The translations under genes and the position numbers were made by a program. A DNA stretch of 64,000 nucleotides from Treponema pallidum subsp. pallidum str. Nichols (GTDB taxonomy: Bacteria > Spirochaetota > Spirochaetia > Treponematales > Treponemataceae): the NCBI RefSeq assembly GCF_000410535.2, contig NC_021490.2, positions 1 through 64,000 of the forward strand. Reading direction: 5' to 3'. Position 1 is the stretch's first letter; each line of letters begins with the position of its first letter. Shown piece after piece: positions 1 to 8,340 of the stretch. The notes beneath the pieces are model-generated. The model searched no databases. It saw only the letters and a program-made list of their open reading frames with translations, and had not been told where the DNA came from.

Positions 1-3
1 TAG

Positions 4-1398
4 ATGGACGCAGTAGGGTATGAAGTATTCTGGAACGAGACACTCAGCCAGATACGGAGTGAATCGACCGAAGCAGAATTTAACATGTGGTTTGCTCATT
101 TGTTCTTTATCGCATCTTTTGAAAACGCTATCGAAATAGCAGTACCTTCAGACTTTTTCCGAATACAGTTTAGCCAAAAATATCAAGAAAAGCTTGAGCG
201 CAAGTTCCTCGAACTTTCTGGACACCCCATTAAACTTTTGTTTGCCGTTAAAAAAGGCACCCCTCATGGAAATACTGCTCCCCCCAAACACGTGCATACC
301 TACCTGGAGAAAAACTCTCCTGCAGAGGTTCCTTCCAAAAAGAGCTTTCACCCCGACCTGAACAGAGACTATACCTTCGAGAACTTTGTATCCGGAGAAG
401 AAACCAAATTCAGCCATAGCGCTGCTATCTCCGTATCAAAAAACCCAGGCACTTCCTACAATCCGTTACTTATCTACGGTGGAGTGGGACTAGGAAAAAC
501 CCACCTTATGCAGGCTATTGGACACGAGATCTACAAGACAACAGACCTGAACGTCATATACGTCACTGCGGAGAATTTTGGAAATGAATTCATTTCCACA
601 TTACTCAATAAAAAGACCCAGGATTTTAAAAAAAAATACCGCTACACCGCGGATGTACTTCTTATAGATGACATTCATTTTTTTGAAAACAAAGACGGAT
701 TACAAGAAGAGCTTTTCTATACGTTCAACGAACTTTTCGAGAAAAAAAAACAAATTATCTTTACCTGCGACAGGCCTGTACAAGAATTGAAAAATCTCTC
801 TTCTCGCTTACGCTCGAGGTGCTCCCGAGGGCTTAGCACTGATCTGAATATGCCATGTTTTGAAACGCGCTGTGCTATCTTGATTAAAAAAATACAAAAC
901 TATAACAGCACCTATCCTCACAAAGCCATCCACATTTCAGACGATGTTGTCCGACTTGTTTCTGAAAACATTTCTTCAAATATCAGGGATCTTGAGGGGG
1001 CATTAACAAAAATTATCGCTTTCATTGAAGTGTCGGGATCCATCACGATAGATATCGTTCCCTCTCTCCTAAAAGAGTTCTTCCTCTCTGCAAGGCCAAA
1101 ACACATCACAGTAGAAACTATTCTTCATGTAGTTGCAGATCACTTTAACATTTCGTATTCAGATCTAAAGGGTAAGAAACGCAATAAAAGCGTTGTTTAT
1201 CCTCGGCAAATCGCTATGTTTCTCTCAAAGGAACTGACAGAGCTCTCCACTACTGAACTTGGTATCGAATTTGGTGGCAGAGATCATTCAACCGTCATTT
1301 ACGGATGTCAAAAAATAGAAGGAGAAATTCTCACTAATCCTTCGTTACAGGCAAATCTTGATTTGCTGAAAAGTAAAGTTCAAGATTCAATCCGCTAG
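4..1398 (+). CDS. dnaA: Chromosomal replication initiator DnaA
   Basis: DnaA is the AAA+ ATPase that binds DnaA boxes, melts the origin and recruits the replicative helicase. The 464-residue product has the usual length. The Walker A motif GGVGLGKTH is at residues 159-167 and the Walker B core LLIDD at 219-223. The C-terminal DNA-binding domain carries the family signature, with the core GGRDHSTV. The ATG at position 4 is the only start seen, and the window begins three bases before it, so the upstream promoter is not visible. The gene is followed by the origin-like gap and dnaN, the classical bacterial order. The coding strand here is C-rich relative to the genes after dnaN. Confidence 0.98.
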   Translation: MDAVGYEVFWNETLSQIRSESTEAEFNMWFAHLFFIASFENAIEIAVPSDFFRIQFSQKYQEKLERKFLELSGHPIKLLFAVKKGTPHGNTAPPKHVHTYLEKNSPAEVPSKKSFHPDLNRDYTFENFVSGEETKFSHSAAISVSKNPGTSYNPLLIYGGVGLGKTHLMQAIGHEIYKTTDLNVIYVTAENFGNEFISTLLNKKTQDFKKKYRYTADVLLIDDIHFFENKDGLQEELFYTFNELFEKKKQIIFTCDRPVQELKNLSSRLRSRCSRGLSTDLNMPCFETRCAILIKKIQNYNSTYPHKAIHISDDVVRLVSENISSNIRDLEGALTKIIAFIEVSGSITIDIVPSLLKEFFLSARPKHITVETILHVVADHFNISYSDLKGKKRNKSVVYPRQIAMFLSKELTELSTTELGIEFGGRDHSTVIYGCQKIEGEILTNPSLQANLDLLKSKVQDSIR

Positions 1399-1640
1399 GG
1401 CGTAGACACTGAATTCGATGGGGATAAGTGGTGGATAAAAGAATATAAATTAGTCATTACACTTTACTCACGAATATCCCCCTTTTTTTAGAGAAAAAAT
1501 ATACTTTCTTCACAAGCTTGTGTGCGGTTTTTGTTTGGTAATTCTCGAGACATAAGCACTTATCCAGATATTCACAGTTACTATTATGTGATACGACTAC
1601 ATTCTTTATACTTATAAGATTAATAAGGAGGAAACTAACT
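1399..1640. other. oriC: Putative origin of replication (dnaA-dnaN gap)
   Basis: This 242-base AT-rich gap lies between dnaA and dnaN, the usual place for oriC. Two sequences match the DnaA box TTATCCACA at 8 of 9 bases: 1430-1438 on the minus strand (GGTGGATAA on plus) and 1560-1568 on the plus strand (TTATCCAGA). A long T-rich stretch around 1480-1520 could serve as an unwinding element. A TATACT hexamer at 1607-1612 may be the -10 box of a dnaN promoter, though no good -35 is seen. The assignment rests on context and on the box matches. Confidence 0.65.
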
Positions 1641-2756
1641 GTGAAAATCCTATGCGAGAAAGAAGCCTTTCTGAAGGAAATAAGCACAGCACAAGAGGTT
1701 ATTTCAAATAAAAAAAACACGTCTATTTTTTCGAACGTCCTATTAGCTGCTCAAGGAGCCCTGCTTACCATCAGAGCAACCGACACAAAAGTTACCTTTG
1801 AAACTAGCATTCCCGTCAATGTTCTCGCCGAAGGCACAACGACAGTTTTTTGCGACAAACTTGTGAATGTTGTTTCTGCCCTTCCAACAAAAGAAATCGA
1901 ATTAACGTTATGTGAAGAACAACTTGTCATTACCCCTCCAAACAAAAAGATAAGCTTTCAGCTCAGAACCCTCTCGCATGAGAGTTTTCCATGTTTCCCT
2001 CAAAATGAAGGAGGCGTCTCTCTTGCTGTGCCTACCTCCGATCTTAGAAACATGATTAACCATACCGTTTTTGCAGTTTCAGAAGACAGTACGCGCCATT
2101 TTATCAATGGCGTACACGTTGATTTTCAGTATGGAAATATTATTTGTGTTTCAACAGATGGAAAGCGGCTCGCCTATATAGAAAAAAAGGGAGAATCCTC
2201 TCCCCAATCCTTTTCGGGTGTTATTGTGCCAACTAAGATCTTAGGCATAGTAAACCGTAAGCTTACCCCTGAAGGATCAGTGACGCTATGCATTACGTCG
2301 CAGCACGTTTACTTTTTTTTCGGTGGATATAAGTTTTCTTCTGTGCTTATTGAGGGGCAATTTCCTAATTACAAAAGAGTAATCCCTGATCATCAGGAGC
2401 GTTCTTTTTGTGTTGGACGTGTGGAGCTAATGGAGGCACTTAAACGAGTCTCGTTGTTGGTAGAACAAAAATCTCACAGGATATTTATTACCATACAGCA
2501 GGGTTTGTTGACTTTAAGCTCAAAAGCTCACACTCAAGAAAATGAAATAGGTGATGCTCAGGAAGAAATAGCCTGTGCTTATACAGGAGAAAGTGAGGTC
2601 ATAGCTCTTAACTATCTATACCTTGAAGAACCGCTTAAGGTTTTTACTTCGAAGGAGGTTCAAGTGGAATTTACCGATCCTGCAAAAGCACTCACGCTTC
2701 GTGCTGTACCAAACACGGACTGCTTTCACATCATTATGCCTATGCAAACGGAGTGA
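1641..2756 (+). CDS. dnaN: DNA polymerase III beta sliding clamp
   Basis: DnaN forms the ring-shaped clamp that tethers DNA polymerase III to DNA and recruits repair and ligation partners. The 371-residue length matches the family (about 366). The N-terminal pattern of a charged start followed by repeated clamp domains is typical, and the protein ends with the clamp-like IIMPMQTE tail. The start is a GTG at 1641, chosen because a strong AAGGAGG ribosome binding site lies at 1625-1631. The stop is four bases before the recF start, so the two genes are probably co-transcribed and translationally coupled. Confidence 0.97.
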   Translation: MKILCEKEAFLKEISTAQEVISNKKNTSIFSNVLLAAQGALLTIRATDTKVTFETSIPVNVLAEGTTTVFCDKLVNVVSALPTKEIELTLCEEQLVITPPNKKISFQLRTLSHESFPCFPQNEGGVSLAVPTSDLRNMINHTVFAVSEDSTRHFINGVHVDFQYGNIICVSTDGKRLAYIEKKGESSPQSFSGVIVPTKILGIVNRKLTPEGSVTLCITSQHVYFFFGGYKFSSVLIEGQFPNYKRVIPDHQERSFCVGRVELMEALKRVSLLVEQKSHRIFITIQQGLLTLSSKAHTQENEIGDAQEEIACAYTGESEVIALNYLYLEEPLKVFTSKEVQVEFTDPAKALTLRAVPNTDCFHIIMPMQTE

Positions 2757-2760
2757 TTCT

Positions 2761-3834
2761 TTGCCTTTTCTCACAGTGACTGCAATAAATTTCAGAAATC
2801 TTGCACATCACACGATTGATATATCCTCTCCTGAGGTTTTTTTTGTGGGAAATAACGGACAGGGAAAAACCAATATACTTGAGGTTCTATATCTTGCTGC
2901 GTACGGAAATTCGTTTCGAACACGCACCGAAAGCGAACTGTATGCAACTCACGCGCGTTCGAATGAGTATCGGGTAAAAGTTATGTACCGCGGGGAGTAT
3001 ACCCACACAGTGCAGATTTTCTCCAAAAATGGAAAAAAGCGCATTGAGAAAAACTTGAAAAAAATAAGGACAAAAAAAGAACTTATCAGCAGTATTCCCT
3101 GTATTTTGTTTTTTCATAACGATTTGGACTTCGTAGTTGGTACGCCAGAACGCAGACGCTTCTTTTTGGATCAATCCCTTTCGATGTGTAATCCTCTGTA
3201 TTTGGAATACTTGCAAAAATATCACGCACTAACAAAAACAAAGAACAGAGAGATAAAAGAGAAACGCGTTCAGTTACTCGATGCACTGGATACGCAAATT
3301 GCAACCGTGGGTTTTGATCTCGTGCAGTGGAGAACTCAGCTTGTCCGTGACTTTAACGTGATTTTTACTAAGTATTATGAGCGCCTTGGAGACCTTGCGC
3401 AGGTGCGCATTGAGTATAAGCCTTCATGGTCTGACTCCTCAGTTGAGGAGATCGTACATTCTCTTTACAAGAGACGTAAGCACGATCTTGCGATGGGGAT
3501 GAGTATGTCAGGTCCTCATAGAGATAAGATTCACTTTACTCGGTCGCAGGCGCTTTTCATTCCTCAGGCTTCTACCGGACAGAGGCGGTTGGTTTCGTTG
3601 GTACTGAGGATGTCGCAGGCTGTGTTCTACACAGGAGTAACGGGAAAACTGCCCGTACTCTTAATGGATGATGTCTTGTTAGAGCTTGATCCTGAGAAGC
3701 GGGAAAGGTTCATGATGAGTTTGCCTCCGTATGATCAGCTGTTTTGTACATTTTTGCCAGGGGAAGCGTACAGGCGATACGGGCGTGAAAAAACGCGGGT
3801 ATATTTTGTTTCTGAAGGGGCGTGTCATGAATAA
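2761..3834 (+). CDS. recF: DNA replication and repair protein RecF
   Basis: RecF is an SMC-like ATPase that helps load RecA at single-strand gaps. The Walker A motif GNNGQGKT is at residues 30-37, and the C-terminal half has the expected ABC-type signature (STGQRR) and Walker B (LLMDDVLLELD). I chose the TTG at 2761: GGAG at 2750-2753 lies seven bases upstream, and this start places the conserved NFRN at residue 10, as in other RecF proteins. A GTG at 2776 is a possible alternative but has no ribosome binding site. The product is 357 residues, normal for the family. The 3' end overlaps the next gene by eight bases. Confidence 0.95.
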   Translation: MPFLTVTAINFRNLAHHTIDISSPEVFFVGNNGQGKTNILEVLYLAAYGNSFRTRTESELYATHARSNEYRVKVMYRGEYTHTVQIFSKNGKKRIEKNLKKIRTKKELISSIPCILFFHNDLDFVVGTPERRRFFLDQSLSMCNPLYLEYLQKYHALTKTKNREIKEKRVQLLDALDTQIATVGFDLVQWRTQLVRDFNVIFTKYYERLGDLAQVRIEYKPSWSDSSVEEIVHSLYKRRKHDLAMGMSMSGPHRDKIHFTRSQALFIPQASTGQRRLVSLVLRMSQAVFYTGVTGKLPVLLMDDVLLELDPEKRERFMMSLPPYDQLFCTFLPGEAYRRYGREKTRVYFVSEGACHE

Positions 3835-4264
3835 TGGTGTGAATAAGCTATCGGACTTACTCGTGTTGACCACTGAATATATCCAAGCTTCCTATGAAAC
3901 GGAGGCGTTTGATGCGCATCGAGAATGGGTGTGTATTGTGGGTAACCCCGTTGCGTTACACAGCACGCTGGTAGATATCAGAAATGGGAAAGTTGTGGTC
4001 AAGGTGACTCATCCTGGTTGGGCACAATACCTTTTGTTAAAGAAAGACGAAATTGTACATGCCCTTCGTAGGCGATATCCGTCGTTGGGAGTGACGGGTA
4101 TGAGTACGTACGTAGATTCTACCTCACGTACCCCTTCTGCGAAGAAGGACATGCAGGGACTTTCGGTATCAGAAAAGCAGACTCGTCCTGTGCCTGAACT
4201 TGCCGAGGTATTTGAACAGCTCCGAACGCTTTTTCAGGTGAAAACGGAAGAACCGTCACATTAG
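3827..4264 (+). CDS. DUF721/DciA-like protein, probable replicative helicase loader
   Basis: This 145-residue protein has the DUF721 core: a strand VVVKVTHPGWAQYL followed by a helix LLLKKDEIVHALRRRYP. DUF721 includes DciA, the ancestral loader or partner of the DnaB helicase in bacteria that lack DnaC or DnaI. The ATG at 3827 lies inside the end of recF and has GAAGGGG at 3814-3820 upstream, so translation is coupled. The C-terminal 60 residues are low in conservation and charged. Its place directly after dnaA-dnaN-recF supports a replication role. DciA identity is inferred from family and context, not shown by a search. Confidence 0.8.
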   Translation: MNNGVNKLSDLLVLTTEYIQASYETEAFDAHREWVCIVGNPVALHSTLVDIRNGKVVVKVTHPGWAQYLLLKKDEIVHALRRRYPSLGVTGMSTYVDSTSRTPSAKKDMQGLSVSEKQTRPVPELAEVFEQLRTLFQVKTEEPSH

Positions 4265-4352
4265 TTTTGCGGATGGGATTCGACGGATCTGTTCAAAGTC
4301 CATAGGACTGCGGTTTTTCTTGCGTGCAGCCTATGCACGACTGTGTCTCTCC

Positions 4353-4381
4353 TTGAACGCAGTATGGCTTTGCGTTAGAAT
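4353..4381 (+). promoter_or_regulatory. Predicted gyrA promoter
   Basis: TTGAAC at 4353-4358 and TAGAAT at 4376-4381 are separated by 17 bases. Nine bases (GCCCGCCCT) separate the -10 box from the gyrA ATG, so the transcript should start within a few bases of the start codon. No ribosome binding site is present. Confidence 0.6.
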
Positions 4382-4390
4382 GCCCGCCCT

Positions 4391-6832
4391 ATGGAAGAAA
4401 TTAGCACCCCAGAGGGTGGCGTTCTTGTGCCCATTTCTATAGAGACAGAAGTCAAGCGTGCTTACATAGACTATTCTATGTCCGTCATAGTTTCTCGTGC
4501 GCTTCCGGATGTCCGCGACGGTTTAAAGCCTGTTCACAGACGTATTCTCTACGCGATGGAGGAAAAAGGGCTACGCTTTTCAGGACCTACACGGAAGTGT
4601 GCCAAGATAGTGGGGGACGTTTTGGGAAGCTTTCATCCTCATGGGGATGCGTCCGTCTATGACGCGCTAGTGCGTCTTGGGCAAGATTTTTCCCTTCGTT
4701 ATCCAGTCATTCATCCTCAAGGAAATTTCGGGACTATCGGGGGCGACCCTCCGGCAGCGTATCGGTACACCGAAGCGAAGATGGCGCGTATTGCAGAATC
4801 TATGGTAGAGGACATAAAAAAGGAAACGGTTTCCTTTGTTCCCAATTTTGACGATTCTGACGTAGAGCCCACGGTTCTTCCTGGAAGGTTTCCTTTTCTT
4901 CTTGCGAATGGGTCCAGTGGTATTGCAGTTGGTATGACTACAAACATGCCACCGCATAATTTGCGTGAGATAGCCGCAGCTATCTCTGCGTACATCGAGA
5001 ACCCAAATCTTTCGATTCAGGAGTTATGCGATTGTATCAATGGTCCTGACTTTCCCACGGGAGGCATTATCTTTGGAAAGAACGGGATTAGGCAGTCTTA
5101 CGAAACAGGTCGAGGGAAAATTGTTGTCCGTGCTCGCTTTACCATCGAGACGGATTCAAAGGGTAGGGATACCATTATTTTTACAGAAGTTCCGTATCAA
5201 GTTAATACTACCATGCTTGTTATGCGTATTGGGGAACTTGCACGTGCGAAAGTGATCGAAGGTATTGCGAATGTAAACGACGAGACTTCCGATCGTACAG
5301 GGCTACGCATAGTGGTAGAGCTCAAAAAGGGTACCCCCGCACAGGTAGTACTCAATCACCTGTTTGCAAAGACTCCCCTGCAGTCCTCTTTTAATGTGAT
5401 TAATCTTGCTTTGGTAGAGGGAAGACCTCGAATGCTCACGCTCAAGGACCTAGTGCGCTACTTTGTAGAACACCGGGTCGATGTAGTGACTCGGCGTGCG
5501 CATTTTGAATTACGTAAGGCTCAGGAGCGCATACACTTGGTGCGTGCGCTGATACGTGCCTTGGATGCCATTGATAAAATCATCACGCTTATCCGTCATT
5601 CGCAGAACACAGAGCTTGCAAAACAGCGTTTGCGTGAACAATTTGACTTTGACAACGTGCAGGCGCAGGCGATCGTAGATATGCAGATGAAGCGCTTGAC
5701 AGGTTTGGAAGTCGAGAGTTTGCGTACGGAATTGAAAGATTTGACGGAGCTGATTTCTTCTCTGGAGGAGTTACTTACTTCTCCCCAAAAGGTCTTGGGA
5801 GTTGTTAAGAAAGAGACGCGTGATATCGCAGATATGTTTGGGGATGATCGGCGTACAGATATTGTGAGCAATGAAATAGAATATCTGGATGTAGAAGATT
5901 TTATCCAGAAAGAGGAAATGGTTATTCTTATTTCCCATCTTGGTTACATTAAGCGCGTTCCAGTGTCTGCGTATAGAAATCAGAATCGGGGAGGAAAGGG
6001 CTCAAGTTCAGCGAATCTGGCGGCTCACGATTTTATTAGCCAGATATTTACTGCATCAACACATGACTACGTGATGTTTGTCACGAGCCGTGGGCGGGCC
6101 TATTGGCTAAAAGTATACGGGATTCCTGAATCTGGTCGGGCGAATCGTGGTTCGCATATTAAGTCGCTTCTCATGGTAGCGACGGACGAGGAGATCACGG
6201 CCATCGTATCTTTGAGAGAGTTTAGTAATAAAAGTTATGTTTTTATGGCTACTGCGCGAGGTGTAGTTAAAAAGGTAACTACTGATAATTTTGTGAATGC
6301 GAAGACGCGCGGTATTATAGCGCTTAAGCTGAGCGGAGGTGACACGCTGGTGAGCGCAGTGTTGGTGCAGGACGAAGATGAAGTAATGCTTATTACGCGT
6401 CAGGGAAAAGCATTGCGCATGTCGGGGAGGGAGGTGCGCGAGATGGGTCGCAATTCCAGTGGGGTGATTGGGATAAAATTGACGTCCGAGGACCTAGTGG
6501 CGGGGGTTTTGCGAGTAAGCGAACAACGGAAAGTACTGATAATGACGGAGAATGGATATGGTAAGCGGGTCAGTTTTTCAGAATTTTCTGTACATGGGCG
6601 AGGGACTGCAGGACAGAAGATTTACACACAAACGGATAGAAAAGGTGCTATAATAGGTGCTCTTGCTGTTCTCGATACAGATGAGTGTATGTGTATTACT
6701 GGTCAGGGAAAAACGATTCGCGTGGACGTGTGTGCAATCAGCGTGCTGGGGCGTGGTGCGCAGGGCGTGCGTGTGTTGGATATCGAGCCATCGGATTTAG
6801 TAGTAGGACTTAGTTGTGTAATGCAGGGGTAA
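4391..6832 (+). CDS. gyrA: DNA gyrase subunit A
   Basis: GyrA is the DNA breakage-reunion subunit of gyrase, which introduces negative supercoils with GyrB. The catalytic tyrosine is Tyr126 in AAYRYTE. The quinolone-resistance region reads HPHGDASVYD at 82-91: Ala87 stands where E. coli has Ser83, while Asp91 matches Asp87. The GyrA box is QNRGGKG at 531-537, a variant of QRRGGKG, and starts the C-terminal DNA-wrapping domain. The 813-residue length is slightly shorter than the E. coli protein. gyrB is not next to it in this window. The ATG at 4391 lacks a ribosome binding site but lies just after a good -10 box. Confidence 0.98.
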   Translation: MEEISTPEGGVLVPISIETEVKRAYIDYSMSVIVSRALPDVRDGLKPVHRRILYAMEEKGLRFSGPTRKCAKIVGDVLGSFHPHGDASVYDALVRLGQDFSLRYPVIHPQGNFGTIGGDPPAAYRYTEAKMARIAESMVEDIKKETVSFVPNFDDSDVEPTVLPGRFPFLLANGSSGIAVGMTTNMPPHNLREIAAAISAYIENPNLSIQELCDCINGPDFPTGGIIFGKNGIRQSYETGRGKIVVRARFTIETDSKGRDTIIFTEVPYQVNTTMLVMRIGELARAKVIEGIANVNDETSDRTGLRIVVELKKGTPAQVVLNHLFAKTPLQSSFNVINLALVEGRPRMLTLKDLVRYFVEHRVDVVTRRAHFELRKAQERIHLVRALIRALDAIDKIITLIRHSQNTELAKQRLREQFDFDNVQAQAIVDMQMKRLTGLEVESLRTELKDLTELISSLEELLTSPQKVLGVVKKETRDIADMFGDDRRTDIVSNEIEYLDVEDFIQKEEMVILISHLGYIKRVPVSAYRNQNRGGKGSSSANLAAHDFISQIFTASTHDYVMFVTSRGRAYWLKVYGIPESGRANRGSHIKSLLMVATDEEITAIVSLREFSNKSYVFMATARGVVKKVTTDNFVNAKTRGIIALKLSGGDTLVSAVLVQDEDEVMLITRQGKALRMSGREVREMGRNSSGVIGIKLTSEDLVAGVLRVSEQRKVLIMTENGYGKRVSFSEFSVHGRGTAGQKIYTQTDRKGAIIGALAVLDTDECMCITGQGKTIRVDVCAISVLGRGAQGVRVLDIEPSDLVVGLSCVMQG

Positions 6833-7074
6833 TGGGCTCTGGGGTATATTTCTCCGTGAGTGGCTGTGTATATGTTGTGAGTATTGTGGATAATGTGCGT
6901 GCAGAAGTTGATGTTTCACGTGAAACGTGTGGGATGAGGAGTGGGATCAAATCTACCCTAATTCTGGAGGATTATTTGGGTTCACGTTCATGTAAACTTT
7001 ATGGGGGTTGTGTATGGGGACTCGTGTCAGATTTTCCTTCTGCGGTATTGCAGGTGTATGTTTACTCGCACTAG
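6814..7074 (+). CDS. Doubtful small open frame over parS
   Basis: An 86-codon frame starts inside the end of gyrA and runs 61 bases into the lipoprotein gene that follows. It has no recognisable domain, no clear ribosome binding site, and its middle is occupied by the parS palindrome. The composition (many Val, Cys, Ser) is what GT-rich noncoding DNA would give. A small protein here cannot be excluded, but I think the stretch is mainly a ParB-binding site and leader. Confidence 0.15.
6912..6927. promoter_or_regulatory. parS: parS centromere-like site
   Basis: TGTTTCACGTGAAACG matches the parS consensus TGTTTCACGTGAAACA at 15 of 16 positions. The inner 14 bases, 6913-6926, form a perfect palindrome. 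It lies about 5.4 kb from the putative origin, the usual distance for ParB loading sites. parA and parB are not in this window. Confidence 0.9.
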
Positions 7075-8261
7075 GTTTTTTAGTTAGTTGTTCTTTGCAA
7101 TCTTCACGAAGCGCTACAAAGAAATCTGAGGCGCGGAGGACTTCTTATCGGATCGGTCTCATGACAAGTACGGGATCTTAGTCTGTAGATGATGTCCTTG
7201 CGAAGACACGCCTCGTCAGTATCTACGGAGAGGCTCGTGGGGAAACGGGTGGAAGGATTGTCCATGTTACTTACTCCGATAACTTCTCCCACGACCATGA
7301 AGCAACCGTTTCTAAGTTGCTTGCACTCGCTGAGGATTCGACTATAAAGGCCATTGTGGTTAGTCAGGCAGTTCCCGGCGTTTCAAAGGCGTTTGGGATC
7401 ATTAAGTCTAAACGTCCTGATGTTTTGCTTTTTGCGGGAGAACCACTTGAGCCGGTAGAGATGCTGCAGGAGTCTGCAGACATCGTGGTCAGTCAGGACT
7501 ACTTGTTCGGTGGATATGCCGTTCCGTGGGTTGCGGAAAGGATGGGGGCGCGCACATTGGTGCATGTCTCTTTTCCCCGGCATATGTCCTACCCCGGTTT
7601 GAGGGTTAGGCGTACGGTGATGAGGGCAGCATGTACCGATTTGGGACTTTCCTTCGCACACGAGGAAGCGCCTGATCCTGTAGACGGTGTCAGTGACGGA
7701 GAACTTGAGGATTTTTTCCACAAGACGATTGTGAAGTGGATCAAAAAATATGGCAAGGAAACCCTGTTCTACTGCACCAATGACGCTCACAACAGGCCGC
7801 TCATCAGTGCCTTGTTGAAATATGGCGGTATGCTAATTGGTGCAACCATCTTCGATTACGCTGATGCGCTCGGGGTGCATTATGCTGAGCTTGAAGACGT
7901 GTATAAAATACGAGAGAAGGTTGAGAAGTCATTGGTTGCCTTCGGCGCAGAGGGGCGCTTTGGATTAAATTTAAATGCACAGGCATTTACGGTGACCATG
8001 GGTTTTGTGGAGTATGCGCGCAAAATCATAGATGGCGAACCGCGTAAAGATGATATGCGTGAAGCTCTTGCCGAATCCTTCGACTTGTTTACGCGTGACG
8101 CACATTGGCGTATTGCTCCTTACCTAAGACTGAAAACGCACGAAATTGTTCCGAATCACGTGCTGGTGTATACGGACACATACGTCCTGGGTAAATTTAC
8201 CTTGCCCGTCACAGACCAAGTACTCCCAGAAGGGTATTGGGCATTGACCGCTAAGGAATAA
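7014..8261 (+). pseudogene. DUF3798 lipoprotein gene with in-frame stop
   Basis: The gene begins at ATG 7014 with a lipoprotein signal peptide: a hydrophobic run ending in LGFLVSC. It reads through [11 protein letters not shown] to a TAG at 7179-7181 and then continues in the same frame for 359 codons. Both sides align colinearly with the intact paralogue at 12546-13778, for example GSHSSHDVV there against GS-stop-SVDDVL here, and later ADIVVSxDYxFGGYA in both. A single base change of a sense codon explains the break. The 55-codon piece would export only a short lipopeptide. A TTG at 7317 or nearby could restart translation of a 314-residue protein without a signal peptide. DUF3798 proteins resemble periplasmic ligand-binding proteins. 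Confidence 0.75.
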
Positions 8262-8340
8262 GAACTCCGTTCGGGTTTTCTGTTTGTAGCCGGGGAGATG
8301 GATCGCTTTCTCTGTTTGGCAATGTCGCCGTCTCCCTGGG

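Noticed and set aside
2623-2760. Extended recF start overlapping dnaN
   Set aside because: The upstream codons lie inside dnaN in another frame, whereas TTG 2761 has a ribosome binding site and family-like N-terminus.
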